60,319 nt of DNA, taken from NCBI GenBank assembly GCA_020852955.1, contig JADYZW010000026.1, forward strand, positions 1 to 60,319, written 5' to 3'. Positions within the stretch are counted from its first letter, which is position 1. Each line of letters starts with the position of its first letter. This DNA is from Deltaproteobacteria bacterium. Lineage in GTDB: Bacteria; Desulfobacterota; Binatia; UTPRO1. The notes under the pieces were generated by a model, which was not told where the DNA came from, searched no databases, and was given only the letters and a program-made list of their open reading frames with translations. A program made the translations under genes and the position numbers. Positions 1 through 7,958 of the stretch are shown here, piece after piece.

Positions 1-17
1 CGCGGGCGAAGATGTCT

Positions 18-92
18 TGGTAGGCACGGGCGGGATTGAACCGCCGGCCTCTTCCGTGTCAAGGAAGCGCTCTCCCACTGAGCTACGTGCCT
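18..92 (-). tRNA. tRNA-Val (anticodon GAC)
   Basis: Read on the minus strand this folds as a complete cloverleaf. The 7-bp acceptor stem pairs AGGCACG with CGTGCCT, followed by discriminator A and an encoded CCA (positions 20-18). The D arm contains AGCTCAGTGGGAGAG. The anticodon stem CTTCC/GGAAG encloses the loop TTGACAC, so the anticodon is GAC (complement of 58-60), and the T arm carries GGTTCAATCC. It therefore reads Val codons GTC/GTT. It is transcribed away from the neighbouring protease gene. Confidence 0.97.
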
Positions 93-108
93 GAGATTCG
101 ATAACAGA

Positions 109-1440
109 TTGTTTTGGCTATCAATCGGCACCTTGAGTGTCAAGCTTCGGAACGTCTTGCGCCTGTTTTCGGCGCTGGTGTCGACCGCTTTCCTGATGCC
201 GGCGCGGCTTGGCGCCGACGCTCCCCCGACGCGAGAGACCTTCAGCGTCACCTACACGATCGAGATCCACGCCGCGGAGCCGGCGCGCGCCAGGGTGCGC
301 TGGACGTTCGCCGGCATCGACGAGATCGAACGGATCCGCTTGCGATTCGAGCCGGGACGCTTCGAGGACTTCACCGGGAGCGGCACCATCGAAGAACGAC
401 GCGGCGAGGTCCGCTGGGTTCCTTCCGGACCGTACGGCGAGCTGCAGTACATCGCGCACGTCGACCATCGCCGGACGCCCGGCACGGGGTACGACAGCTA
501 CGCGGGCGACGGCTGGATCCTCTCACGGACGACCGCCTTCTTCCCTCGCAGCGGCGTCGTGTTCCGGCGCGACATCGAGCCGTTCCCCGAGTCACGCGCG
601 CGACTCGTCCTCCGACTTCCTCGGGGCTGGGCGTCGGTCACCGCCCTTCCCGGCGACGGGCCCAACTCCTACGTCGTCGAAACGCCGCACCAGCGCTTCG
701 ATCATCCACGCGGCTGGCTCATGCTCGGATGCCTGAAGCGCGTCGACGCCACCATCGGCGCGACGGCCCTGACGATCGCCCGCGCTCCCGGCGTAACCCA
801 CGCGGTCGATCGGACAGTGCAGTTGCTGGCGAAGGCCCTTCCGCCCATGCTCGCGATGTTTCGTCGCCCCCTGCCCCGCCTCCTCGTGGTGCTGGGCCCT
901 GATCCGATGTGGCGCGGCGGCCTCAGCGGCGAGGAGTCGTTCTACATGCACGGGGATCGTCCGCTGCGATCCCGCGATCACACGAGCCCATACCTGCACG
1001 AGCTCTTTCACGTCGCCGCACCCTTTCGACCGGCGTCGGATGCCCACTGGGTCACCGAAGGGCTCGCGGAGTACTACTCGATCGAGCTGCCCCGTCGCGA
1101 CGGTTCACTCTCCGAGAAGGCGTATCGTCGCGCACTCGAGCTCTTCGGCGAGCACGGCGTCTGGGGACACGACTTCACCCGCAGCGCGCTTCCCGCCCTG
1201 CGCAACAACAGCGCGCCCCTCGTGATGTGGGCGCTCGATCGCCGCATCCGCGCCGCGACCGAGAACGCGCGGCGCCTCGACGACGTCGTAACGGCGCTCG
1301 CAGCCGACGGCGGTGCCGTCTCCACCGGACGGTTCCTGGGTGCCGTACGGCGGGTGGCCGGAGGAGGCTTCGCGAGCTTCTTCCGCCGCCACGTCTACCG
1401 CGGCGAACGCCCGTCGCTTTCCACGCCCTCCGCCCCGTGA
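109..1440 (+). CDS. exported M61-like zinc metalloprotease
   Basis: This 443-residue protein has a zinc-protease active site: HELFH at about residues 297-301, followed by WVTEGLAEYYS, whose Glu (about 317) would be the third zinc ligand, as in gluzincins of the M61 (glycyl aminopeptidase-like) type. The N-terminus has a basic stretch, a hydrophobic segment and a plausible signal-peptidase site near ARLGADA, so it is probably periplasmic. It is shorter than typical M61 proteins and I see no PDZ domain. The start is uncertain: there is no ATG before codon 29, TTG codons lie at 109 and 133, and neither has a clear ribosome-binding site. The active-site assignment is seen in the sequence; the family name is recognition by pattern, and the substrate is unknown. 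Confidence 0.8.
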   Translation: MFWLSIGTLSVKLRNVLRLFSALVSTAFLMPARLGADAPPTRETFSVTYTIEIHAAEPARARVRWTFAGIDEIERIRLRFEPGRFEDFTGSGTIEERRGEVRWVPSGPYGELQYIAHVDHRRTPGTGYDSYAGDGWILSRTTAFFPRSGVVFRRDIEPFPESRARLVLRLPRGWASVTALPGDGPNSYVVETPHQRFDHPRGWLMLGCLKRVDATIGATALTIARAPGVTHAVDRTVQLLAKALPPMLAMFRRPLPRLLVVLGPDPMWRGGLSGEESFYMHGDRPLRSRDHTSPYLHELFHVAAPFRPASDAHWVTEGLAEYYSIELPRRDGSLSEKAYRRALELFGEHGVWGHDFTRSALPALRNNSAPLVMWALDRRIRAATENARRLDDVVTALAADGGAVSTGRFLGAVRRVAGGGFASFFRRHVYRGERPSLSTPSAP

Positions 1441-1461
1441 CCTCCCAGAACGGGCCTGCCG

Positions 1462-1503
1462 CGCCGGCCCGACCGCATATCAGGCGGGCCGGCGGACTGA
1501 TAT
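1462..1503. repeat. two overlapping inverted repeats upstream of the kinase gene
   Basis: CGCCGGCCCG (1462-1471) is a perfect inverted match to CGGGCCGGCG (1485-1494). Overlapping its right arm, ATATCAG (1477-1483) is a perfect inverted match to CTGATAT (1497-1503). The two hairpins cannot form together. There is no T-tract, so this is not a standard intrinsic terminator. It lies between the protease stop (1440) and the kinase start (1515), so it could be an operator or an attenuator-like leader; that reading is inference. Confidence 0.5.
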
Positions 1504-1514
1504 CATCCCGCGCG

Positions 1515-3089
1515 ATGCGGATCGTTCCCTGGCGTTCACTCCGACTGCGTTTGATCGTCCTCTTGGTGCTCTCCGTCGTGTGCGTCCTGGCGGCCGCCAC
1601 GGCCTTGGAGATCCGACTCTCGACGCGCCTGGCCGAGCGCAATCTCCAGGAGCGTGCGCTGACGCTGGCCAAAGAGATCGACATCCTCCTCGGCTCGCTC
1701 TGGGGACGCACCGATCTCCGCAACTTCCATCATCGCCTCGCCGAGCTCGCGCGCACGCATCGCAACGTCGCCGACATCGAGATCCTCCTGCCCGTGCGCG
1801 ACCAGTGGCGCCTGCTCGGCAGCTCCGGTCGCGCGACGCCGACCGAGCCCATCGCGCTCGATCGGCTCGCCATGGAGCTCGACCAGCCCATCTGGCAACT
1901 CCTCCCCGGCAGCTCGCACCTCGGCCTCGCCGTGGCGCCTTTCCATCTCGGTCAGCGCGTCATCGGCGCGATTCGAGTGAAGGCGTCTCTCGCGGAGGTC
2001 GAGCGGCTCGCGAACGTACAGGCGCAGCGCGCGCTCCTCCTCGCTCTTCTTTCCGTCCTCGCCATCGCGGGCGTCCTCGGCATTATCCTCACACGAACCA
2101 TCGCGAGACCCGTCGGCCTCCTGGTCGACGCCATGAACGCCGCGCGCGCTGGTCGCCTCGATACGCGGGTGCAGCTGCGCGGGAGCGACGAACTCCAGCA
2201 GCTCGGCGATCATTTCAACAGCATGCTCGAGACGATCGCACGCGGCGATCACGAGAAACGAGAGCTCGTGAGCCGCTTGAGCCGCTTCAACGACGAGCTC
2301 GAGAGTCGGGTCGCCACCGCGACGGCGGACATCGCTGCGAAGAACCTCGAGCTGCAACGCAGCAACGAGCAACTCTGGCACGTCCAGAAGCAGCTCGGAC
2401 GCGCGGAGCGTCTCGCGGCGCTCGGGCAGATGACCGCCGCCATCGCGCACGAGCTCGGCACGCCGCTCAATTCGGTCTTGGGCTACACCCAACTGCTCGC
2501 GAAGGAGGTCACGAGCGAAGGCGGACGCGAGAAGCTCTCCATCATCGAATCTCAGGTCCGCATCATGAGCCAAGCCATCCGAAACGCCCTCGACCAGACC
2601 CGCACGCCGTCGGTCGAGCGCCGGCCGGTCGCCGTCGTGCCCCTCATCGAGGAGACCCTGGCGCTCTTGGCCCCGGCGCTCAACGCCAAGGGCATTGCCG
2701 TCGAGCGCCAGATCGACACGGCGCCGGCGACGATCTCGGCCGACCCCCGGGGCCTGCAGCAGATCCTCCTGAACATCCTCACCAATGCGGTGGACGCCCT
2801 CGACCCGAACGGACACATTCGCGTCCGCGCCGAACCGTTCGTGGCGAATGGCGGCCCGCCGGGGCTGCGGCTCCGCATCACGGACGACGGCACAGGCATC
2901 GCACCGCACGATCTCCAGCACGTCTTCCAGCCGTTCTTCACCACCAAGGAGGTCGGGCGCGGCACGGGGCTCGGGCTCACGATCACGCAGGACATCACGC
3001 GGGCCCACGGCGGAACGATCCGCGTCGACAGCGAGCCCGGCCGCGGAACGACCGTGGACGTCACGATCGCGGGCGGAGTCGCCGCGTGA
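1515..3089 (+). CDS. membrane sensor histidine kinase (HAMP, HisKA, HATPase)
   Basis: The protein has 524 residues. A transmembrane helix (about residues 11-31) and a second at about 172-193 flank a periplasmic sensor of about 140 residues. A HAMP region follows (about 194-245), then a helical stretch, then a HisKA dimerisation domain with the phospho-acceptor His at about 312 in AHELGTPLNSVLGYTQLL. The C-terminal ATPase has an N-box (ILTNAVDAL), DDGTGI and the glycine-rich GRGTGLGLTI. This layout matches NtrB/ZraS-type kinases that feed NtrC-class regulators. The ATG at 1515 precedes the first membrane segment. The stop overlaps the GTG of the next gene (GTGA at 3086-3089), so the pair is translationally coupled and is very likely a cognate two-component system. 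The signal it senses cannot be read from the sequence. Confidence 0.93.
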   Translation: MRIVPWRSLRLRLIVLLVLSVVCVLAAATALEIRLSTRLAERNLQERALTLAKEIDILLGSLWGRTDLRNFHHRLAELARTHRNVADIEILLPVRDQWRLLGSSGRATPTEPIALDRLAMELDQPIWQLLPGSSHLGLAVAPFHLGQRVIGAIRVKASLAEVERLANVQAQRALLLALLSVLAIAGVLGIILTRTIARPVGLLVDAMNAARAGRLDTRVQLRGSDELQQLGDHFNSMLETIARGDHEKRELVSRLSRFNDELESRVATATADIAAKNLELQRSNEQLWHVQKQLGRAERLAALGQMTAAIAHELGTPLNSVLGYTQLLAKEVTSEGGREKLSIIESQVRIMSQAIRNALDQTRTPSVERRPVAVVPLIEETLALLAPALNAKGIAVERQIDTAPATISADPRGLQQILLNILTNAVDALDPNGHIRVRAEPFVANGGPPGLRLRITDDGTGIAPHDLQHVFQPFFTTKEVGRGTGLGLTITQDITRAHGGTIRVDSEPGRGTTVDVTIAGGVAA

Positions 3090-4423
3090 GCACGCGGCTC
3101 CTCGTCATCGACGACGACGCCGTCACCCGCGAGCTGCTGACGGAGGTTCTCCAGAGCGAAGGCTATGCGGTCGAGGCCTGCGAGAGCGGCGGCGCCGCGC
3201 TCGCCCGCGCGGCCGAGGAGGCGTTCGCCCTCGCGATCACCGACGTTCGGATGCCCGAGATGGACGGCATCGCGGTCACGCAAGCGCTCAAGGCGCGGCA
3301 ACCCGAGCTCCAGGTGATCGTGATGACCGCGTTCGGCTCGGTGGAGACGGCCGTCGAGGCCATCCGCCACGGCGCGTTCGACTACGTCAGCAAGCCGATG
3401 AACCTCGACGAGATCAAGTCGACGGTGCGCCGGGCACTCACGGCACGCGACCTGTCGGAAACGTCCCCGGACGGGGGACCGCCCATCGTCGACACGAGCG
3501 TTGTCGTGGGGCGCAGTCCGGCGATGGTGGAGGTGTACCGGACCGTCGCGCGCGTCGCGACGTCGCCGAGCACGGTCTTGATCCTGGGAGAGAGCGGCAC
3601 CGGTAAGGAACTGATCGCCGCCGCGCTGCACCGCCACAGTGATCGCGCTAGCCGGCGATTCGTCGCCGTCGATTGCGGATCGCTCACGGATTCCCTGCTC
3701 GAATCGGAGCTCTTCGGGTACGTGCGCGGCGCCTTCACCGGAGCGGTCGGCGACAAGAAGGGCCTCTTCGAGGAAGCCAACGGTGGAACGATCTTCCTCG
3801 ACGAGATCGGCGACATCGGCCCCTCCATGCAGGCGAAGCTCCTGCGGGTCCTGCAGGAGTACGAGATCAAGCGAGTCGGAGGGCAGGACTGGATCCGGAT
3901 CGATGTCCGCGTCGTCGCGGCGACCAATCGCAACCTGGCGCTGCTCGTCACCGAGGGGACCTTTCGCGAAGATCTCTACTACCGTCTGAAGGTCGTCACG
4001 ATCACGCTCCCGCCGCTGCGCGATCGCCGCGAGGACATTCCCCTCCTCGCCGAGTACTTCGTCCGGCGTCACGCCGCGCGGAGCACCAAGGCGGTGACGC
4101 ACGTCACGCCCGACGCGCTGGCGCTCCTGATGGAGCACCCGTGGCCTGGCAACATCCGCGAGCTCGAGCACTGCATCGAGCGGGCGGTCGCCCTCGCGAG
4201 CGGGCAGGTGCTGACGGCCGAGGATCTCGCGCCGGAGCTCCAGGGCGGCATCGACACGACTCTCTTTCGCGGCGCGCCCACCCTCGAGGAGGTCAAACGT
4301 CGCTACCTGGCGCACGTGCTCCAGGAAACTGGCGGGAACGTCTCGCGAGCTGCGACGATCCTCGGGATAGAGCGGCGCTCGCTCCAGCGGATGCTCCGAC
4401 GCTACGGGCTCCGGACGAACTGA
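3086..4423 (+). CDS. NtrC-family sigma-54-dependent response regulator
   Basis: This 445-residue regulator has three domains. The receiver (1-115) has phospho-Asp at about 53 in TDVRMPEMD and the Lys of SKP. The AAA+ domain has Walker A GESGTGKE (about 167-174) and the sigma-54 contact loop GAFTGA (about 214-219), preceded by FGYVR. The C-terminal Fis-type helix-turn-helix is seen in GNVSRAATILGIERRSLQRM. Every residue needed for sigma-54 activation is present. It starts at a GTG inside the stop of the kinase gene, so it is coupled to it. A strong sigma-54 promoter lies 150 bases downstream, in front of a second receiver gene, which makes that unit the likely target (inference). ZraR, HydG and AtoC are the nearest named relatives by layout; I cannot pick one. 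Confidence 0.95.
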   Translation: MSTRLLVIDDDAVTRELLTEVLQSEGYAVEACESGGAALARAAEEAFALAITDVRMPEMDGIAVTQALKARQPELQVIVMTAFGSVETAVEAIRHGAFDYVSKPMNLDEIKSTVRRALTARDLSETSPDGGPPIVDTSVVVGRSPAMVEVYRTVARVATSPSTVLILGESGTGKELIAAALHRHSDRASRRFVAVDCGSLTDSLLESELFGYVRGAFTGAVGDKKGLFEEANGGTIFLDEIGDIGPSMQAKLLRVLQEYEIKRVGGQDWIRIDVRVVAATNRNLALLVTEGTFREDLYYRLKVVTITLPPLRDRREDIPLLAEYFVRRHAARSTKAVTHVTPDALALLMEHPWPGNIRELEHCIERAVALASGQVLTAEDLAPELQGGIDTTLFRGAPTLEEVKRRYLAHVLQETGGNVSRAATILGIERRSLQRMLRRYGLRTN

Positions 4424-4527
4424 GTCTTTCTGCCTCGTTCAGCGCGTCATTCGGTCGCACCACCGCAAGTACCTGATTTCGTGCCGATCGATGCGCCCCT
4501 GCCGCTCTCCCTGCGTCCTTCGAGCCC

Positions 4528-4566
4528 TGATTCCACCGAAGGGCCAACGCCAACCAGTTGGAATCA
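4528..4566. promoter_or_regulatory. inverted repeat, candidate activator-binding site
   Basis: TGATTCCA (4528-4535) and TGGAATCA (4559-4566) are perfect 8-base inverted repeats with 23 bases between them. The pair lies about 40-80 bases before the transcription start predicted from the sigma-54 promoter at 4581, a suitable place for an NtrC-class activator. A smaller inverted repeat (CCAAC/GTTGG) sits inside. The binding protein is inferred from the adjacent NtrC-family gene. Confidence 0.45.
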
Positions 4567-4580
4567 TTATCAAAGCACGG

Positions 4581-4596
4581 TGGCATCGCGATTGCT
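4581..4596 (+). promoter_or_regulatory. sigma-54 (-24/-12) promoter
   Basis: TGGCATCGCGATTGCT matches the sigma-54 consensus TGGCAC-N5-TTGC with one mismatch and has the obligatory GG-N10-GC spacing exactly. It is the only element of this quality that I noticed by eye. Transcription would start near 4607, only about 7 bases before the ATG at 4614, so the message would be almost leaderless. It follows directly after a gene for a sigma-54 activator, which supports it strongly. Confidence 0.7.
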
Positions 4597-4613
4597 CTCC
4601 CACCGTCTCGACG

Positions 4614-4982
4614 ATGCGCATCCTGGTGATCGACGACGACGCCATCTTCAGTCGATATCTGGCCGAGGTCCTGGCGCACCTCGGACACGTCGCGGAGTGG
4701 GTGACGGACGGCCTGGTGGGATTCGAACGCTGCCTTCGCAACGCCTTCGACCTGGTCATCTGTGACGTCCGGATGCCCCTGATCCTCGGCACGGAGCTGG
4801 TAGCCGAGATTCGTCGCGATCAACCCGACCTGCCCATCGTCCTGATCTCGGCATTCGCCGACGATCAGCTCGCGGCGCAAGCCCACGAACGGGGAGCATG
4901 GCTCTTGTCGAAACCGTTCGACGCCGTGGGGTTGGGTGAAGTGCTGGAGCGTGCGGCCACCGCGCCGCGCCTCGCCTCGTAA
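4614..4982 (+). CDS. single-domain response regulator (receiver only)
   Basis: This 122-residue protein is a bare CheY-like receiver. It has the acidic pocket DDD near residues 7-9, phospho-Asp at about 51 in CDVRMP, a Ser in LISAF and the conserved Lys in LSKPF. There is no output domain. The frame extends upstream, but the ATG at 4614 starts right at the canonical MRILVIDDD, and upstream codons do not resemble a receiver. It has no clear Shine-Dalgarno sequence, which agrees with the very short leader predicted from the sigma-54 promoter. It may act as a phosphate sink or shuttle for the upstream kinase, or through the small protein encoded next. Both are inferences. Confidence 0.9.
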   Translation: MRILVIDDDAIFSRYLAEVLAHLGHVAEWVTDGLVGFERCLRNAFDLVICDVRMPLILGTELVAEIRRDQPDLPIVLISAFADDQLAAQAHERGAWLLSKPFDAVGLGEVLERAATAPRLAS

Positions 4983-4991
4983 GGAGACACG

Positions 4992-5324
4992 ATGATGATG
5001 ACGAACGAACCCGGAACGATTCCCCTCGAGCGCGAGCGTCGGCTCGTGCTCGCGATCCTCGAAGAAGCCGTTCGCAGCTACCAGCGCTATGCCTTCGCGA
5101 CGAACCGCCGCGGCCGACGTCTGTTCGGCGAGACGTGCGAATGGTTCGACGCGCACGACGACCCCTGGATCTTCTCCTTCGAGAACATCTGTCATGCGCT
5201 CGACCTCGATCCCGACCACATCCGGGAAGGGCTCGAGCGATGGCGTCGCGAGCAAGCGCCGCGACGGCCGCTCGTGACCGTTCCCGTGGCTCCCGGGTAC
5301 CGCCTGCGGCGCGCCGCCGGCTGA
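4992..5324 (+). CDS. conserved small protein of unknown function
   Basis: This 110-residue soluble protein is rich in Arg and aromatic residues (WFDAHDDPWIFSFENICHAL and LDPDHIREGLERWRREQ). I recognise the pattern from short uncharacterised deltaproteobacterial proteins, but no function is known to me. The last third looks like a helix-turn-helix-sized helical unit followed by a basic tail. A good ribosome-binding site (AAGGAG, overlapping the preceding stop) lies before three consecutive ATG codons at 4992. The gap to the receiver gene is 9 bases, so it should be cotranscribed from the sigma-54 promoter. It is a candidate output partner of that receiver (inference). Confidence 0.8.
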   Translation: MMMTNEPGTIPLERERRLVLAILEEAVRSYQRYAFATNRRGRRLFGETCEWFDAHDDPWIFSFENICHALDLDPDHIREGLERWRREQAPRRPLVTVPVAPGYRLRRAAG

Positions 5325-5398
5325 TCGACCGATCCAGGCTGGTCCGTCGGGGTCGCGGAGAATTTGCCGCCGCGAACTCTTTCCGCGTAGAATCCGGC

Positions 5399-6391
5399 AT
5401 GGCTGAACGCACGAGCGTGCCCGGAACGCGATCCCGACGCGGCATGCGGCGGCTCCTGCTGGAAGAGGCGCTTGCCACCTGGCTCCTTCCGGTCATCGGT
5501 GCGGTGCTGCTCGCGGTCGGGATGCTGCTCGATGCGCTCGACCTGATAGCCGATCCGTCGGCGGCACTGCTGGCCGTCCTCGGCTTGCTCGTTCTCGGCG
5601 CGTCGGCGGCGCTCGGAGCCCTTCCCGGGGACACGCACGCACCCCGGATCTCGTCGGCAGCCCTGATCGCGGCAGCCGTCGGCTGGGTCGCGATCTTCGC
5701 AACGCCGTTCGCGCTCCGCATCTTCCCCGGGGCACCCATCGCGACGGCCACCCTCGATCCCCAGCACCCCGGAGAGAGCTTCGCGCTCGGCAGCGGACGC
5801 TTCGACCTCGTGCTCGACGCCCGCCTTCCGACGGCGATGGATCGCCAGGATCGACAGCTTCACTACGCGCTCACCCTCACCGATGGTGCGGGGGCGTCGC
5901 TACGCCTGGACGGCGAGCTCGGTGATCGCTGGCAGAACCGTCGGCTGGGTCGACGCGGAACCGCGCCGGTCCACGTCGAGCATCTTTCTGCGAGCCATCG
6001 GATCGACGATCCAGCGGGCGGCTCGCTGCGCATCGACCAGGTGACCCTCTCGGGCGTCCCGCATGCCACGCTGTCCGGAGCGTTCTACCGGCACCGCGTC
6101 CCCCGCGGCGCCTGGCTCCTGCTCGGCGGCATTCTCCTCGGGATCGGCGCCCTGGCCTTCGATCTCTGGGCAAATCCCGAACGAGCGCCGACCACGGCCC
6201 TCGTGACCACCGCGGCGACGGGGGCGATGCTGATGTTCTGCAGCTCGGCCGTCGGTCACCCTGGGTTGCGGCAGGTGTTCGGTTCGACCATCGTCGGGAG
6301 CATTGGAGGCGTGCCGACCGCCGGACTCGCGGCATGGTTGGCGCGACGGTCTTCGTGGATCCGCGCACACACATCCCGGCGCGCAAGCTGA
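5399..6391 (+). CDS. hypothetical membrane protein
   Basis: The protein has 330 residues and no family that I recognise. Three hydrophobic helices lie in the first 105 residues, then a region of about 130 residues rich in charged and polar beta-type sequence that is probably exposed to the periplasm, then three more hydrophobic helices near the C-terminus (from WLLLGGILLGIGALAF). The ATG at 5399 is the first one giving a sensible N-terminus; its ribosome-binding site is weak. The end overlaps the start of the next membrane-protein gene by 58 bases if the ATG of that gene is right, so the two are probably one operon. Confidence 0.7.
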   Translation: MAERTSVPGTRSRRGMRRLLLEEALATWLLPVIGAVLLAVGMLLDALDLIADPSAALLAVLGLLVLGASAALGALPGDTHAPRISSAALIAAAVGWVAIFATPFALRIFPGAPIATATLDPQHPGESFALGSGRFDLVLDARLPTAMDRQDRQLHYALTLTDGAGASLRLDGELGDRWQNRRLGRRGTAPVHVEHLSASHRIDDPAGGSLRIDQVTLSGVPHATLSGAFYRHRVPRGAWLLLGGILLGIGALAFDLWANPERAPTTALVTTAATGAMLMFCSSAVGHPGLRQVFGSTIVGSIGGVPTAGLAAWLARRSSWIRAHTSRRAS

Positions 6392-7473
6392 CCGTCGTTT
6401 CCGCGTCGGCGCCGCACGAGGAGCGTGGGCCGGTCGTTTCGGACGTCCCCTCGCCACCCGAGGACGGCGACGCCTCGCAGCGTCAGTGGGTCGTCTGGCT
6501 GGCCGTCGGCGGAGGGCTCGCCGTCGTGCTCCTCGTCGCGCGCGCCGACGTCGATCAACTGCTTCGCACCGCGGCCGGCATCGCCCCGACCCTCCTCGCG
6601 CTGCCCGCCCTGGCAACGCTCGGCAGCTACCTCACCATGGCCTGGTCCTACCAGGGCATCGCACGAGCCGCGGGGTACCGGCTGCCGTTCCGGGAAATGT
6701 GCAGCATCACGCTGGTCGCCAACACCGCCAACTACCTCCTCGCAACCGGCGGTCTGTCCGGATTCGCGCTTCGCATGTACCTCTTCGCCAGGCGCGGCAT
6801 CCCGGCCGGCAGCGCGGTCCTCATCTCCCTGGTGCAGACCCTGCTCACCAATCTCGTCCTGCTCGTTTTCGTCATGTGGGGCTTCGCGCTTCTGCTGCTC
6901 TCCCACAACCTGGTCGGGCGCGACCTGATCGCCGCAGGCACGTTACTGATCGCGTTCGGGATCGTCGTCGTCGTGACGTGCGTCGCGCTCCTGCATCGAC
7001 GGTGGCGACGCACGCTCCTGTTCTCCGCCACACGGCTGTTGGACCGGCTGCTCCGTCGCTTCGCGCCGCATCGACGACCGCGGCGCGCGAAGCTCGTCCG
7101 CTTTCAGCACAATCTGAACGTGGGCCTCGACTTCTTGTTGCAACGGCCACACGACATGCTGGCGCCGACCGCGTACATCGTCCTCGACTGGATCTTCACG
7201 CTGCTCGTGCTCTACACGTCCTTCGTCGCGATCGGGTCGCCGATCGCCATGAGCCACGTGATCGCCGGCTTTGCGATCGGCATGTTCTTCTCCGTGGCAT
7301 CGCTGATCCCCGGCGGCCTCGGGATCATGGAAGGCTCGATGGCCGCGGTGTTCGTCACCCTCGGTGTACAGTTCGAACAGGCCGTCGTCGCGATCCTGAT
7401 CTATCGCGCCGCGTACTACGGGCTGCCGATCCTCGCGAGCGTATTGATCGCCCCCCGCGTGCTGCGCGCCTGA
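6334..7473 (+). CDS. UPF0104 / LPG-synthase-type transmembrane flippase-like protein
   Basis: The protein has 379 residues with about eight membrane helices. It resembles the membrane domain of lysylphosphatidylglycerol synthase (MprF) and the YbhN/UPF0104 family: a NTANYLLATGGLSGFALRM-type segment, and a late SLIPGGLGIMEGSM motif, which is the family signature. No aminoacyl-transferase domain follows, so it is the stand-alone form, often thought to move or remodel lipids. The N-terminal 45 residues (overlapping the upstream gene) are polar and not family-like, so the true start may lie later, but I see no better start codon with a ribosome-binding site. It converges on rpiB, with only 5 bases between the two stop codons. 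Confidence 0.82.
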   Translation: MVGATVFVDPRTHIPARKLTVVSASAPHEERGPVVSDVPSPPEDGDASQRQWVVWLAVGGGLAVVLLVARADVDQLLRTAAGIAPTLLALPALATLGSYLTMAWSYQGIARAAGYRLPFREMCSITLVANTANYLLATGGLSGFALRMYLFARRGIPAGSAVLISLVQTLLTNLVLLVFVMWGFALLLLSHNLVGRDLIAAGTLLIAFGIVVVVTCVALLHRRWRRTLLFSATRLLDRLLRRFAPHRRPRRAKLVRFQHNLNVGLDFLLQRPHDMLAPTAYIVLDWIFTLLVLYTSFVAIGSPIAMSHVIAGFAIGMFFSVASLIPGGLGIMEGSMAAVFVTLGVQFEQAVVAILIYRAAYYGLPILASVLIAPRVLRA

Positions 7474-7478
7474 CGCTC

Positions 7479-7958
7479 TCAGCGCGTGCCGGGGCGATCG
7501 AAGATGCCGGCACGCGTGTCGGCTTCGATCGCGAGCACCTTGGCGAGTCGCCGCGCGTGCCGCTCCGCGTTCGAGAAGCGCGCCGTCAGGAACGCCCGAA
7601 TGCACTCGGCCGCCGCCTCGACTCCGACGACCCGAGCGCCGAGACAGAGGATGTTCAAGTCGTCGTCTTCGACGCCCTGACGCGCCGAGAACGTGTCGTG
7701 ACAGAGCGCGGCACGCGCGCCCCGGACCTTGTTCGCCGCGACGGAAGCCCCGACGCCGCTACCGCAGACCAGGATGCCCCGGTCCGATCGCCCCTCGATC
7801 ACGACCGTCGCCACGGCACGTGCGAAGTCCGGGTAGTCGGACGGCGTCGCGTCGTATCCCCCGCAGTCGACGATGCGATGCCCGGCGTCATCCAGTTCCC
7901 GTACGACGCGCGCCTTCAGCGGGAAGCCCGCGTGATCGCAACCGATCGCGACGATCAT
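7479..7958 (-). CDS. rpiB: ribose-5-phosphate isomerase B
   Basis: This 159-residue enzyme interconverts ribose 5-phosphate and ribulose 5-phosphate. It begins with the family start [11 protein letters not shown]. It has the active-site Cys and phosphate loop in [15 protein letters not shown] (Cys at about 65) and the later [16 protein letters not shown] and CLGARVVG signatures. The length is normal for RpiB/LacAB proteins. The start codon overlaps the transketolase stop (ATGA at 7958-7955), so the pair is coupled and forms part of the non-oxidative pentose phosphate pathway. Confidence 0.96.
   Translation of the reverse strand: MIVAIGCDHAGFPLKARVVRELDDAGHRIVDCGGYDATPSDYPDFARAVATVVIEGRSDRGILVCGSGVGASVAANKVRGARAALCHDTFSARQGVEDDDLNILCLGARVVGVEAAAECIRAFLTARFSNAERHARRLAKVLAIEADTRAGIFDRPGTR

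Noticed and set aside
1462..1494. Hairpin after the protease gene as an intrinsic terminator.
   Set aside because: The stem is strong but no T-tract follows.
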